From: Marinomonas polaris DSM 16579
GTDB lineage: Bacteria > Pseudomonadota > Gammaproteobacteria > Pseudomonadales > Marinomonadaceae
Direction of reading: 5' to 3'
Length of the DNA stretch: 64,000 nt
Assembly (NCBI RefSeq): GCF_900129155.1
Contig: NZ_FQVF01000010.1
Location: 124,001-188,000 of the forward strand
Shown here one piece after another: positions 55,649-64,000 of this stretch. The translations under genes were made by a program, and so were the position numbers. The notes below the pieces were generated by a model. It did no database searches, was not told where the DNA came from, and worked only from the letters and a program-made list of their open reading frames with translations. Within the stretch, counting starts at the first letter, position 1, and each line of letters opens with the position of its first letter.

Positions 55649-55691
55649 TTTAAAATTTTATCGGTCAGACAGGAATTAAGAAGAGAAGTCT

Positions 55692-56558
55692 ATGGAAGAG
55701 TTATTCGCTCAATTTTGGCAAAATCATTCCAACACAATCATTGCTCTTGGTTATAAAATTGTATTGGCAATCGTAATATTCATAGCCAGTTCATACATAG
55801 CAAAAGCTGTGCGAAGGGCAATACTGAATACGAATTCTAAGCTTAATAAGCTAGATGCAACTTTGACACCTATATTTTCAACCGTCGTCAGTTATGCGGT
55901 TTATGTTATAGGTGGCGTGTTTATTTTAGATATATTTGGTGTCAATACGGCCAGTCTTATTGCCTTGGTTGGTGCGGCCGGTTTGGCTATTGGATTAGCG
56001 TTAAAAGACACATTAAGTAATATTGCCGCGGGGATTATGTTGCTGATATTGCGGCCATTTCGAGCGGGTGACTTTATTGAATTTGGCTCTACGCAAGGAA
56101 CGGTAAAAGAAATAAATCTATTTACCTGCGTTTTTGAGACCGTCGATGGCTTATATATCGCTTGCCCTAATAGTGTTTTGTGGGGTGGCCACATTAAAAA
56201 TTTCACTCGAAATGGTAAGAGACGAATGGATATTGTTGTCGGAATATCTTATTCGGATTCTATTGATGTAGGTTTATCTGTGCTTAGGCAAGTGGCGGGA
56301 GATGAGCCTCGACTCTTGGTTGATCCTGTTCCTCAGGCAATGGTTGTGTCTATGATGGACAGCTCGGTGAATATTCAACTTAGAGCGTGGGCAAAAACGG
56401 ATGACTATTGGCCGACTTACTGGGACTTAAACAAACAAGTTAAAGAGTCGATTGAAGCGGCAGGCTTGACGATTCCGTTTCCTCAACGAACGCTGCATGT
56501 TGTTAGTGAGCCTAGCGCGCAGGCTTTGAAAGAGAAGAGTACAACGCGGAATTTATAA
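55692..56558 (+). CDS. Small-conductance mechanosensitive channel (MscS family)
   Basis: Inner-membrane osmotic release channel, 288 residues. Three N-terminal membrane segments; the pore helix has ALVGAAGLAIGLALKDTLSN followed by IAAGIMLLILRPFRAGDFIE, as in MscS, then the beta domain and cytoplasmic cage (about 130-275). Downstream of the CaCA antiporter on the same strand; convergent with the MarR gene, with 15 bases between. Confidence 0.95.
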   Translation: MEELFAQFWQNHSNTIIALGYKIVLAIVIFIASSYIAKAVRRAILNTNSKLNKLDATLTPIFSTVVSYAVYVIGGVFILDIFGVNTASLIALVGAAGLAIGLALKDTLSNIAAGIMLLILRPFRAGDFIEFGSTQGTVKEINLFTCVFETVDGLYIACPNSVLWGGHIKNFTRNGKRRMDIVVGISYSDSIDVGLSVLRQVAGDEPRLLVDPVPQAMVVSMMDSSVNIQLRAWAKTDDYWPTYWDLNKQVKESIEAAGLTIPFPQRTLHVVSEPSAQALKEKSTTRNL

Positions 56559-56573
56559 TGTGATGGGAAACCG

Positions 56574-57008
56574 CTAAGATATTTTTCTAGCGGCTTCTTC
56601 TACTTTGCAAAGCAGTTCTAACAGCTTTTTCTGGTCAGATTTACTTAGTGTCTTTAGCAGTAATTCTTCTGTAGAAGTGGCGAGTACAACGACTTTTCCA
56701 TAATGTTCTCGGCCGACGTCGGTCAGGGAAAACTCGACCAAGCGACGGTCTTGTTCATTAGCGATTTTTTGCACCCAGCCTTTGCTACACAGGCTTGTTC
56801 CCGCCCGAGACGCCGCGACTCTATCTAAGCCGATGGCTTTTTCCAAATCTCTTACTGAGAGCTTGTCATACTTACCTAAGTGAGCCAGCACGCGCCATTC
56901 AGGAACGGTTAATCCATATTGATTTCTATATTTACGAGCCAAGGCTTCGGATGTTTGCTGAGCGGCCTGATTAAGGCGATATGGAATGAAGTTATTTAGA
57001 TCAAACAT
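56574..57008 (-). CDS. MarR family transcriptional regulator of the homogentisate operon
   Basis: Winged helix regulator, 144 residues. The HTH region includes VPEWRVLAHLGKYDKLSVRD and AIGLDRVAASRAGTSLCSKG, then the wing EQDRRLVEFSLT. Divergent from hmgA with about 210 bases between starts that hold two palindromes. By position it should repress the tyrosine/homogentisate genes until an aromatic intermediate binds; a MarR or IclR regulator has this role in other bacteria. Effector not known. Confidence 0.88.
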   Translation of the reverse strand: MFDLNNFIPYRLNQAAQQTSEALARKYRNQYGLTVPEWRVLAHLGKYDKLSVRDLEKAIGLDRVAASRAGTSLCSKGWVQKIANEQDRRLVEFSLTDVGREHYGKVVVLATSTEELLLKTLSKSDQKKLLELLCKVEEAARKIS

Positions 57009-57142
57009 TTACTTACCTTTTCTAAGACTCTTTAAACATCAAAAATATACAAGCGCGTGTGCTTATGGACCGCGATAGAGCCTAGTGTAAAGCTTAACTT
57101 GCAAGCAACCTATAAAAAAATTTGCCTACAAAAGCAGCTTAT

Positions 57143-57184
57143 TCATTTCAAATGAAATGAGTTGACTCGTTTCATTTGAAATGA
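57143..57184. promoter_or_regulatory. Two tandem palindromic operators upstream of hmgA
   Basis: Site 1 (57143-57160) is TCATTTCA-AA-TGAAATGA; site 2 (57167-57184) is TCGTTTCA-TT-TGAAATGA. They are 24 bases apart centre to centre, in the divergent promoter between the MarR gene and hmgA. The symmetry and near-identity strongly suggest binding sites for the MarR dimer. Confidence 0.75.
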
Positions 57185-57220
57185 TTATATATATTTTCAC
57201 TTACTATTTCGGCTTAAGTC

Positions 57221-58561
57221 ATGTCTTATCTCAGCGGCTTTAGAAATTATCATTCGACCGAGGCGTTAGCGGGCGTTTTGCCTATTGGACAGAACAGTCC
57301 TCAGCGCTGCGCATTTGGTTTATATGCAGAACAGATCAGTGGCTCTGCATTTACGGCACCCCAAGGGCACAATCTACGTAGCTGGATGTACCGCATTAGA
57401 CCCAGTGTTGCGCATCGAGCTGACGGAGACTTGGTTGAGTTCGTTAACTGGGTATCTCAATCAGACGATAGCAATACGCAAATCGCCTTTGATCCGCTTA
57501 GATGGAATCCATTAGCGGCTGTAGAAGGGCATTGGGTTGAGTCTGTTCGCACCTTAACTATCGCAGGCTCTGCAAGCTCGCAAATTGGTATGTCAGCGAG
57601 TATTGCTACATTGTATGAGCGGCAACAGCCTGTATTACAAAACCATGATGCAGAAATGTTGGTCATGCCGATCAGTTCGTCTATTAGCTTGCGGACTGAG
57701 TTTGGTGTGCTGGATATTGGTGTTGGCTCGCTTGGTGTTATTCCGCGTTCTGCATTTGTTGAATTAAGTACTGAAAATACAACCCAAATTTACTTGTTAG
57801 AAAATTATGGTTCACCTTTTGAATTGCCTAATCGCGGTGCCATAGGCGCGAATGGTTTGGCGAATGAACGTGACTTTGAATATCCAACGGCGAGCTTTGT
57901 AGAGCAACAATCAGCAACTTGGGTGATTGAAAAGAGAGAAGGGCGCTTTCGTGAATTCACCCTTGAACATTCGCCATTTGATGTGCTTGGTTGGCATGGA
58001 AATCATGCTCCTTATCGATATGATTTGAGACGCTTTAATACTCTTGGCTCGATAAGCTATGATCATCCTGATCCTTCGATTTTTACAGTTCTGACGTCAC
58101 CAAGCCAAACTGCCGGTGTGGCAAATATAGATGTGGTGGTATTTGGTGATCGTTGGTTGGTTGCTGAAAATACCTTTCGTCCACCTTGGTATCATCGTAA
58201 TGTCATGGCTGAGTTTATGGGATTAATTTACGGTACGTACGACGCTAAACCGAATGGTTTTTTGCCTGGAGGTGCTAGTCTTCATAATGCTGGTTCGCCA
58301 CATGGCCCTGATTATGATGCGTTTTCAAAAGCATCAGCGTCAGAATTGACTCCCCATAAATTATCTGGAACACTCGCGTTTATGTTTGAAACCAGTGCGC
58401 CCCAGCGAATTACCCACTTTGCAGCGAATGCGACTGAACGTCAAAAAGACTATGTCGGCTGTTGGAAAGACATTCAACCAGCTAGCCAAATTATTAAAGA
58501 GTTCAACGTACCGGATAACATAAGTAGGAACAACAAAAGTACGGACAGCCACAATGGGTAA
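57221..58561 (+). CDS. hmgA: Homogentisate 1,2-dioxygenase
   Basis: Non-haem iron ring-cleaving dioxygenase, 446 residues, turning homogentisate into maleylacetoacetate. Family blocks: YLSGFRNYHSTEA at the start, GWHGNHAPYRYDLRRFN, and the iron ligands in PPWYHRNVMAEFMG (His and Glu) and LHNAGSPHGPD (His). First gene of hmgA-hpd-maiA-fahA. Loss of this gene leads to brown pyomelanin in many bacteria. Confidence 0.97.
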   Translation: MSYLSGFRNYHSTEALAGVLPIGQNSPQRCAFGLYAEQISGSAFTAPQGHNLRSWMYRIRPSVAHRADGDLVEFVNWVSQSDDSNTQIAFDPLRWNPLAAVEGHWVESVRTLTIAGSASSQIGMSASIATLYERQQPVLQNHDAEMLVMPISSSISLRTEFGVLDIGVGSLGVIPRSAFVELSTENTTQIYLLENYGSPFELPNRGAIGANGLANERDFEYPTASFVEQQSATWVIEKREGRFREFTLEHSPFDVLGWHGNHAPYRYDLRRFNTLGSISYDHPDPSIFTVLTSPSQTAGVANIDVVVFGDRWLVAENTFRPPWYHRNVMAEFMGLIYGTYDAKPNGFLPGGASLHNAGSPHGPDYDAFSKASASELTPHKLSGTLAFMFETSAPQRITHFAANATERQKDYVGCWKDIQPASQIIKEFNVPDNISRNNKSTDSHNG

Positions 58562-58710
58562 TCTTTGCTCTGGGCGTCTACAATTATCTATTGCACTCCA
58601 CTGGTCTCGAAGTGTGCGGGGAATTGCTATTCCGCCGCCTTCACAGGCTTAAAATCATTGCCTTTTAAATACATTATTTTCCAAATATAACGATAAATAG
58701 GAATACAGAA

Positions 58711-59787
58711 ATGGCAGATTTATTTGAAAACCCAGTTGGATTAGACGGTTTTGAATTTGTAGAGTTTGCAGGCCCCAACCCAGAGAAAATAGCGGAAGTG
58801 TTTCAGCTTATGGGGTTTGAATTAGTCGCGAAACACCGTTCGAAAGATGTCGAGCTTTATCGACAAGGCGGCATTAATTTTATCTTAAATAAAGAAAAAG
58901 GCAGTGAGGCCTATTACTTTGGTCAGGAACACGGCAATGCCGCAGCAGGCATGGGGTTTCGTGTTAAAAATGCACACAAAGCCTACGAGTATGTTCTATC
59001 TAAAGGTGCTAAACCAATGGATATTCCGACTGGTCCTATGGAACTTAGGTTGCCTGCAATCAAGGGGATTGGTGGCGCGCCTATTTATCTAATCGACCGT
59101 TATGACGATGGTTTATCCATCTATGATATTGATTTCGAGTTCCTGCCAGATGTAGATAAAAAGCCTGTAGGTCATGGCTTTTACGAGATTGACCATCTGA
59201 CTCACAACGTCTACCGAGGTCGTATGGCCTATTGGGGACGCTTCTATGAAACCTTATTTAACTTTCGCGAGATTCGTTACTTCGATATCAAGGGTGAATA
59301 TACTGGTTTAACGTCACGAGCGATGACGGCTCCCGATGGGAAAATTCGTATTCCTTTGAATGAAGAAGCAGCTGGTGGCTCAGGTCAAATTGAAGAGTTT
59401 CTGATGTCATTCAATGGCGAGGGCATTCAGCATATTGCTTTGCGCACAGACAACTTAATGGCCAGTGTTGATTCCTTGCGTGCCAGCGGTATTCAGCTGA
59501 TGACGGCACCACCGGAAACCTATTACGACATGCTGGAAGAGCGTCTTCCTGGTCATGGTGAAAAGGTCGATGAGCTGAAAGCGCGCGGTATTTTGCTGGA
59601 TGGCACTATCGACGGCGCGCCACGATTATTGCTGCAAATATTCTCTACCAATCAGTTAGGCCCAGTGTTTTTTGAGTTTATCCAACGCAAAGGCGATGAC
59701 GGTTTTGGGGAAGGCAACTTTAAAGCCTTGTTTGAATCCATAGAGCGCGATCAAGTAGCTCGTGGTGTCATCGAAACTAATGCTTAA
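58711..59787 (+). CDS. hpd: 4-hydroxyphenylpyruvate dioxygenase
   Basis: Converts 4-hydroxyphenylpyruvate to homogentisate, 358 residues, two VOC-type halves. It starts [19 protein letters not shown]; the iron ligands are in [12 protein letters not shown] (His), [10 protein letters not shown] (His) and [14 protein letters not shown] (Glu), and the C-terminal [17 protein letters not shown] is typical. About 150 bases separate it from hmgA, so an internal promoter is possible. Confidence 0.97.
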   Translation: MADLFENPVGLDGFEFVEFAGPNPEKIAEVFQLMGFELVAKHRSKDVELYRQGGINFILNKEKGSEAYYFGQEHGNAAAGMGFRVKNAHKAYEYVLSKGAKPMDIPTGPMELRLPAIKGIGGAPIYLIDRYDDGLSIYDIDFEFLPDVDKKPVGHGFYEIDHLTHNVYRGRMAYWGRFYETLFNFREIRYFDIKGEYTGLTSRAMTAPDGKIRIPLNEEAAGGSGQIEEFLMSFNGEGIQHIALRTDNLMASVDSLRASGIQLMTAPPETYYDMLEERLPGHGEKVDELKARGILLDGTIDGAPRLLLQIFSTNQLGPVFFEFIQRKGDDGFGEGNFKALFESIERDQVARGVIETNA

Positions 59788-59798
59788 AGGATGAAGTA

Positions 59799-60446
59799 AT
59801 GGAAAACGTTGGTACGCTTTATTCTTATTGGCGCTCTTCTGCGGCCTATCGAGTCAGAATTGCGCTTGCTCTAAAGGGTTTATCTTATGACACCGCTTTC
59901 GTTCACTTGGTTAACGGCGGCGGTGAGCAGCATTCCTCTCACTATAAGTCGTTAAATGCACAAGGCTTGGTGCCGAGCTGGCAAGATGAAGAGGGCGTAC
60001 TAACGCAATCTTTGGCTATTATCGAATACATCAATGATTGCCATCCTGATACGCCTTTGCTTCCCGCAGCGCCTTTTGCGCGCGCCAAAGTCCGTGCGAT
60101 GGCGCAAGCGATTGCCTGTGAAATCCACCCGATTAACAACTTACGCGTTCTTAAATACCTTCGTACTAGTGTGGGTTTAGACGACGATGCGGTTAAAAGT
60201 TGGTATCAGCATTGGGTGAGCGAAGGCTTGGGCGCCTTGGAATTAATGGTCGAAGATGACGGTTTTTGTTATGGCAACACGCCATCTCTTGCGGATATCT
60301 GTCTGATTCCTCAACTGTATAACGCTCGTCGTTTTAACGTCGACTTAACAATCTATCCCAAATTGTATCGTATCGAAGCCAACTGTCTTCAGCTAGAAGC
60401 ATTTAAGCAAGCTGTGCCAGAAGCCCAAGCTGATGCACAACTGTAA
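59799..60446 (+). CDS. maiA: Maleylacetoacetate isomerase
   Basis: Zeta-class glutathione S-transferase, 215 residues, isomerising maleylacetoacetate to fumarylacetoacetate. The N-terminal motif is YSYWRSSAAYRVRIALALKG; family members usually have SSC at the site that reads SSA here, so the active-site Cys is replaced by Ala while both Ser remain. The C-terminal part includes EIHPINNLRVLKYL and SLADICLIPQLYNARRF. An AAGGA site lies before the ATG, 11 bases after hpd. Confidence 0.95.
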   Translation: MENVGTLYSYWRSSAAYRVRIALALKGLSYDTAFVHLVNGGGEQHSSHYKSLNAQGLVPSWQDEEGVLTQSLAIIEYINDCHPDTPLLPAAPFARAKVRAMAQAIACEIHPINNLRVLKYLRTSVGLDDDAVKSWYQHWVSEGLGALELMVEDDGFCYGNTPSLADICLIPQLYNARRFNVDLTIYPKLYRIEANCLQLEAFKQAVPEAQADAQL

Positions 60447-60497
60447 GTGGGTTAAACATGATAAATACTAAACAAAGTCACCTCAAGGAGATGTTCT

Positions 60498-61787
60498 GTG
60501 AATACCAATCGCATTAACAGCTGGTTGCCGAGCGCTAACATGGCCGGTTGCGAATTTCCCTTAGCGAACTTGCCTTATGCAGTCTTTTCCAGTGCCGATC
60601 AAATACACCATATTGGCGTCGGCATCGGCGATAAAATTGCTAATCTGAACGCACTTGAAGAAGCTGGGCTATTGGATAGTTTGGATCAGAGCTTGCGTGA
60701 CGCCGTCAAACAAAGCGCTCTGAATCAATTGATGGGGCTAGGTCATAAACAATGGCATGCGCTGCGTCTTCGTTTGACCGAATTGTTCAGCAATAGTGTT
60801 TACCAAGACAAAGTAGAGCCTTGCTTGATTCCTCAGTCAGAGGTTGCTTTTCATTTGCCTTGTCAAATTGGTGACTACACAGATTTTTATACGTCTGTGC
60901 ATCATGCCACACGAGTTGGGTCATTGTTTCGTCCAGATAATCCTCTGTTGCCAAACTACAAATGGATACCGATTGGCTATCATGGTCGAGCGTCTTCCAT
61001 ACGTGTCTCGGGCGAAGCATTCAAGCGTCCGGCAGGGCAGTTAAAAGCACCTGACGCCGAGCGTCCAGTATTAGAACTCTGTAAACGTCTTGATTATGAA
61101 TTAGAGCTAGGGATTTTTATTGGCAAAGGTAGCCAGTTAGGAACGCCTATTTCAATGGCCGACGCTGAACAGCATGTTTTTGGTGTGTCCATGTTTAACG
61201 ACTGGTCTGCTCGCGATATTCAGGCATGGGAATATCAACCTTTAGGGCCATTCTTGTCGAAAAACTTCTTTTCCAGTCTAAGTCCTTGGGTCGTACCGAT
61301 GGCGGCGCTGGAACCTTATCGCTGTGATTGGACGCGAGATGCTGAAGACCCTCAACCGCTTGATTATCTAGACTCTAAAGCGAACCGCACCAAAGGCGCG
61401 ATAGACATCAAGCTAGAGGTTTGGATAGAAACGGCCAAAATGCGAGCGAACAATCAGCCCGCTGAACGCCTTGCAAAAAGTAACTTCAAAGACTCTTACT
61501 GGACTATTGCGCAAATGGTGGCCCACCACACAGTGAATGGATGTGATCTAAAACCGGGAGACCTATTTGGCAGTGGTACTCAGTCTGGTCCAGATCTTGA
61601 AGAGTCCGGTTCTCTTCTTGAGCTCACCGTAGGCGGAAAGAATCCGATTACATTGAGTAATGGCGAGCAACGTACCTTTGTTGAAGATGGCGACCGAATT
61701 ATTCTCAAAGGTTACTGTGGAGACGATCAACTAAGAATTGGCCTAGGGCAGGTGGATAACCTTGTTCAGGCTGGCAACAAGCCTTAA
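60498..61787 (+). CDS. fahA: Fumarylacetoacetase
   Basis: Last step of tyrosine degradation, cutting fumarylacetoacetate to fumarate and acetoacetate; 429 residues. An N-terminal SH3-like domain (about 15-115) is followed by the FAH barrel: DYTDFYTSVHHATRVGSLFR with the catalytic His and first metal Asp, PIGYHGRASSI, LELGIFIGKG (Glu ligands), FNDWSARDIQAWEY, and SGTQSGPDLEESG. The GTG start is supported by AAGGAG 7 bases upstream. A terminator follows. Confidence 0.97.
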   Translation: MNTNRINSWLPSANMAGCEFPLANLPYAVFSSADQIHHIGVGIGDKIANLNALEEAGLLDSLDQSLRDAVKQSALNQLMGLGHKQWHALRLRLTELFSNSVYQDKVEPCLIPQSEVAFHLPCQIGDYTDFYTSVHHATRVGSLFRPDNPLLPNYKWIPIGYHGRASSIRVSGEAFKRPAGQLKAPDAERPVLELCKRLDYELELGIFIGKGSQLGTPISMADAEQHVFGVSMFNDWSARDIQAWEYQPLGPFLSKNFFSSLSPWVVPMAALEPYRCDWTRDAEDPQPLDYLDSKANRTKGAIDIKLEVWIETAKMRANNQPAERLAKSNFKDSYWTIAQMVAHHTVNGCDLKPGDLFGSGTQSGPDLEESGSLLELTVGGKNPITLSNGEQRTFVEDGDRIILKGYCGDDQLRIGLGQVDNLVQAGNKP

Positions 61788-61830
61788 TGACTAGGCTTGT
61801 CTTTATATAGCATCAAGCTAAATCTCTAGA

Positions 61831-61868
61831 AAAATAGCTCTGGTTCCAATGAACTAGAGCTATTTTTT
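61831..61868. terminator. Bidirectional terminator after fahA
   Basis: 16-bp stem with one G:U pair (61831-61846 with 61851-61866), four-base loop, A-run and T-run at the ends. It ends the homogentisate operon and the convergent GGDEF gene. Confidence 0.9.
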
Positions 61869-61930
61869 ATCTTATTCTACATACGGCAAGCTTAAGAAAC
61901 TGCTAGAAATAGGTCATTACTTAAAGGCTG

Positions 61931-64000
61931 TTACTGCCAAATTTCAACTCGGTTACGGCCTTGCTCTTTGGCTCGATATAAGGCTTGGTCGGCGAGGCGG
62001 AGTAAATCTTGGTAGCTCTCTACTTGATGAGCAAACGCCACGCCCATACTGACCGTCATGGTCAAATCGGCTGCGATGTCGCTATAGTCATAAGTTTCAA
62101 TACAATGACGTATATTTTCGCAATAAGCCGCCACATCTGCATCATTCATATCTTTAATCATCAAGGTGAATTCTTCACCGCCCCAACGAGCAGCATGTAT
62201 CTGATGATCGGCAAGCAGTTTTAGCTGTTTAGCGAGCGCCTTTATCGCCTTATCTCCAATCAAATGAGAATAATGGTCATTGATTTTTTTGAAGTGGTCG
62301 ATATCCATAATAACCAAGGCGAGCGGTGTTTGTTGCTGCTTGGCTTGAATAAACTTGTCGCTGAGCCATTTGTCAAAAGCACGTCGATTTGGCAAGCCAG
62401 TTAACTTATCTTCATTGGCTTGACGCTGGAAATCTTCCGATTGTTGACGCAATGCATAGGTTTGTTTTTCGACTAGGGCTTTTAGTTTTAACTCACTTTT
62501 TTGCAATCGTTGTACGCGCCATTTTATGCTACTCGCTAAAATGACTAATATTAAGAATGCCAAGCTTATCTGTAATTCTATGCGCTGCCAGAAGTGAGGT
62601 GAAATAGTGAACTCATAAACTTGATCAGCATTATTCCAGTCACTATATGGGTATCGGGCACTGACCAGAAACTTATATTTACCTGGTGCTAAATTGGTGT
62701 ATTCGGCAATGGTATTTTTGCCCCTAGAAGCCCAGTTATCTTCAAAACCTACTAGCCTTGTCCGATATTCAATACGGGAAGACATGATGTATCCGAGTCC
62801 TGCATAGTTAAATACGACTCTATTAGTACCTGCAGGTAATATGTTTTGTTGATTGGCAGACAGTTCAAATCCGTCTGCCAATATAGATTCTATGGTGAGA
62901 GGCAAACGTGTTGTATTTTTTTGCGAGATAGTGGAGCTGTCTATCATGGCAACACCTTTAGAAGTGGCAAACCAGAGCTTGCCATTGTCCATAGCAACCG
63001 CTGCAGGGTTCGAGCCGCCATTTGCTTGAGCGCTTGCTAATCCATCACTTTCTGAAAAATGCTCAAACGCAATCTCATTTTGGCGACCATCAGCCACAGC
63101 ATGAGCCTCATGATAGTCGACTCGCCAAATGCCACGATTACTGGTTAGCCAAAGCCCATTAGTACCGTCATAAACTACTTGGAATAGTTTATCGATGGGC
63201 AAGCCTGAGCGCCGTCCAACCAAGCCTAGCTGTCCATCTTGTTGGTTATATCGAATTAAGCCGCGGTCCGTAGCAATCCAGACATAACCTTCCTCCATCC
63301 AGAAGCCAAAAGCATATTCAGCCTCTTCGAGGTTATTAATAGGAACAATTTCAAAACCATTGGATGTTAATTTGGCAACACCCACTCCAGTTCCTACCCA
63401 AATTTGGCCTCGGTCGTCTTCTGCCAATGCCATGATGTAATTGTCAGGTAGGCCATTATTGCGAGTGAAAATTTGTTGCTGGCCAGCGGCATTTCGTTGC
63501 ACAAGGCCATTGGTTGTACCAATCCATAAATTGCCGTGACTGTCTTCTAAAATGGATCTGACTTCATCGCTGGGTAACCCATTTCCATGATCAAACTGAG
63601 GGATTAATTGCTGATCTTTCCAGAGCATTAGACCATTAAGATAAGTGCCTACCCAAATACCACCATCATGCTGCTTAGCAAAGCTAAGGACAGAAACAGG
63701 AGCGCTATTATTAGCGCGCGCATTACGGGCGATATTGTTATGAATAAGGCTAAGGCCTTCACTTGAGCCAACCAGTACAGTATCGGAATCAATGTCGATA
63801 ACGCTGCGAACATAATCGCCTACTAGATTGCGGCTCTTAGTCCAAGTAGTAAAAGGCGCTTTGCGCAGACGCACCAAACCGCCATTAGTGCCAATCCAAA
63901 TGCTGCCTTCGAAGTCCTGTAATATGGATAACACACGATTATTCGGCAAACCAGAATGAGTATTTAGTCTTTCTATGTGGCTATTGCTGACCTTTATAAG
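61931..64000 (-). CDS. Two-component-regulator propeller and GGDEF protein, partial
   Basis: Sensor-type diguanylate cyclase, 5' end beyond the window; the frame stays open from a TTG at 63949 to base 64000 (residues NTHSGLPNN precede it), so the TTG is not the start. Repeated IWIGTNGGLV-type blades form a periplasmic beta-propeller, followed by a Y_Y_Y domain (VFNYAGLGYIMSSRIEYR to YEFTISPHFW), a membrane segment (LQISLAFLILVILASSIKW), a coiled coil and a GGDEF domain with RWGGEEF. The position of the RxxD inhibitory site holds DHQI instead, so product inhibition is not expected. Ligand unknown; polysaccharide-linked sensors often have this layout. Confidence 0.92.
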   Translation of the reverse strand, partial: LIKVSNSHIERLNTHSGLPNNRVLSILQDFEGSIWIGTNGGLVRLRKAPFTTWTKSRNLVGDYVRSVIDIDSDTVLVGSSEGLSLIHNNIARNARANNSAPVSVLSFAKQHDGGIWVGTYLNGLMLWKDQQLIPQFDHGNGLPSDEVRSILEDSHGNLWIGTTNGLVQRNAAGQQQIFTRNNGLPDNYIMALAEDDRGQIWVGTGVGVAKLTSNGFEIVPINNLEEAEYAFGFWMEEGYVWIATDRGLIRYNQQDGQLGLVGRRSGLPIDKLFQVVYDGTNGLWLTSNRGIWRVDYHEAHAVADGRQNEIAFEHFSESDGLASAQANGGSNPAAVAMDNGKLWFATSKGVAMIDSSTISQKNTTRLPLTIESILADGFELSANQQNILPAGTNRVVFNYAGLGYIMSSRIEYRTRLVGFEDNWASRGKNTIAEYTNLAPGKYKFLVSARYPYSDWNNADQVYEFTISPHFWQRIELQISLAFLILVILASSIKWRVQRLQKSELKLKALVEKQTYALRQQSEDFQRQANEDKLTGLPNRRAFDKWLSDKFIQAKQQQTPLALVIMDIDHFKKINDHYSHLIGDKAIKALAKQLKLLADHQIHAARWGGEEFTLMIKDMNDADVAAYCENIRHCIETYDYSDIAADLTMTVSMGVAFAHQVESYQDLLRLADQALYRAKEQGRNRVEIWQ

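Overview
The window looks like a chromosomal segment of a marine gammaproteobacterium, most likely Marinomonas or another Oceanospirillales relative. This is inferred from protein resemblance to Escherichia coli enzymes (UxaC, UxuA, Dld) combined with marine-type cargo: sarcosine oxidase with PurU, BLUF photoreceptor, glycoside hydrolases beside sugar ABC transporters, and integron cassettes. No rRNA, tRNA, transposase or integrase gene was seen.

Layout. 1-6720: glucuronate catabolism operon (GH31 hydrolase, uxaC, uxuB, uxuA). 6721-9800: an AT-rich patch with a pentapeptide-repeat protein, a DUF3024 protein, a YafY-type WYL regulator with its probable target, and a decayed second copy of the uxuA 3' end. 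9801-20733: chemoreceptor, ABC-F protein, ApbE, AraC regulator divergent from an MFS exporter, LysE exporter divergent from a LysR regulator, CHASE-GGDEF diguanylate cyclase, gamma-glutamylcyclotransferase-like protein. 20785-28088: sugar ABC transporter divergent from a GH3 beta-glycosidase. 28490-34770: sarcosine oxidase soxBDAG followed by purU, which oxidise sarcosine and return one-carbon units as formate. 35194-46796: two flavin D-2-hydroxyacid dehydrogenases, an esterase lipoprotein, a BLUF protein, aldo/keto reductase, OsmC, a HigBA toxin-antitoxin pair, a GST and divergent LysR gene that are both frameshifted, and an M32 carboxypeptidase.

46797-51069 is the main accessory region. Two copies of a roughly 170-bp intergenic repeat and REP-like palindromes lie before a run of three integron-type gene cassettes, each ending in an attC site and all pointing the same way, with no integrase in the window (a CALIN-type array). 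Cassette 1 encodes an unrecognised protein with a HEPN-like RNAIHH motif. Cassette 2 carries a complete two-gene Thoeris anti-phage system (thsA SIR2-SLOG and thsB TIR). Cassette 3 encodes a 113-residue unknown that starts 7 bases after the attC core. Thoeris itself is known; its carriage as one two-gene cassette beside two unknown cassettes is the most interesting point here.

51192-64000: ribonuclease Z, a small basic protein, glyoxalase I, a MYG1-family hydrolase, a Ca2+/Na+ antiporter behind a probable yybP-ykoY riboswitch, an MscS channel, and the tyrosine/homogentisate operon (hmgA, hpd, maiA, fahA) divergent from a MarR regulator with two tandem palindromic operators between them. A propeller-GGDEF signalling protein runs off the right edge.
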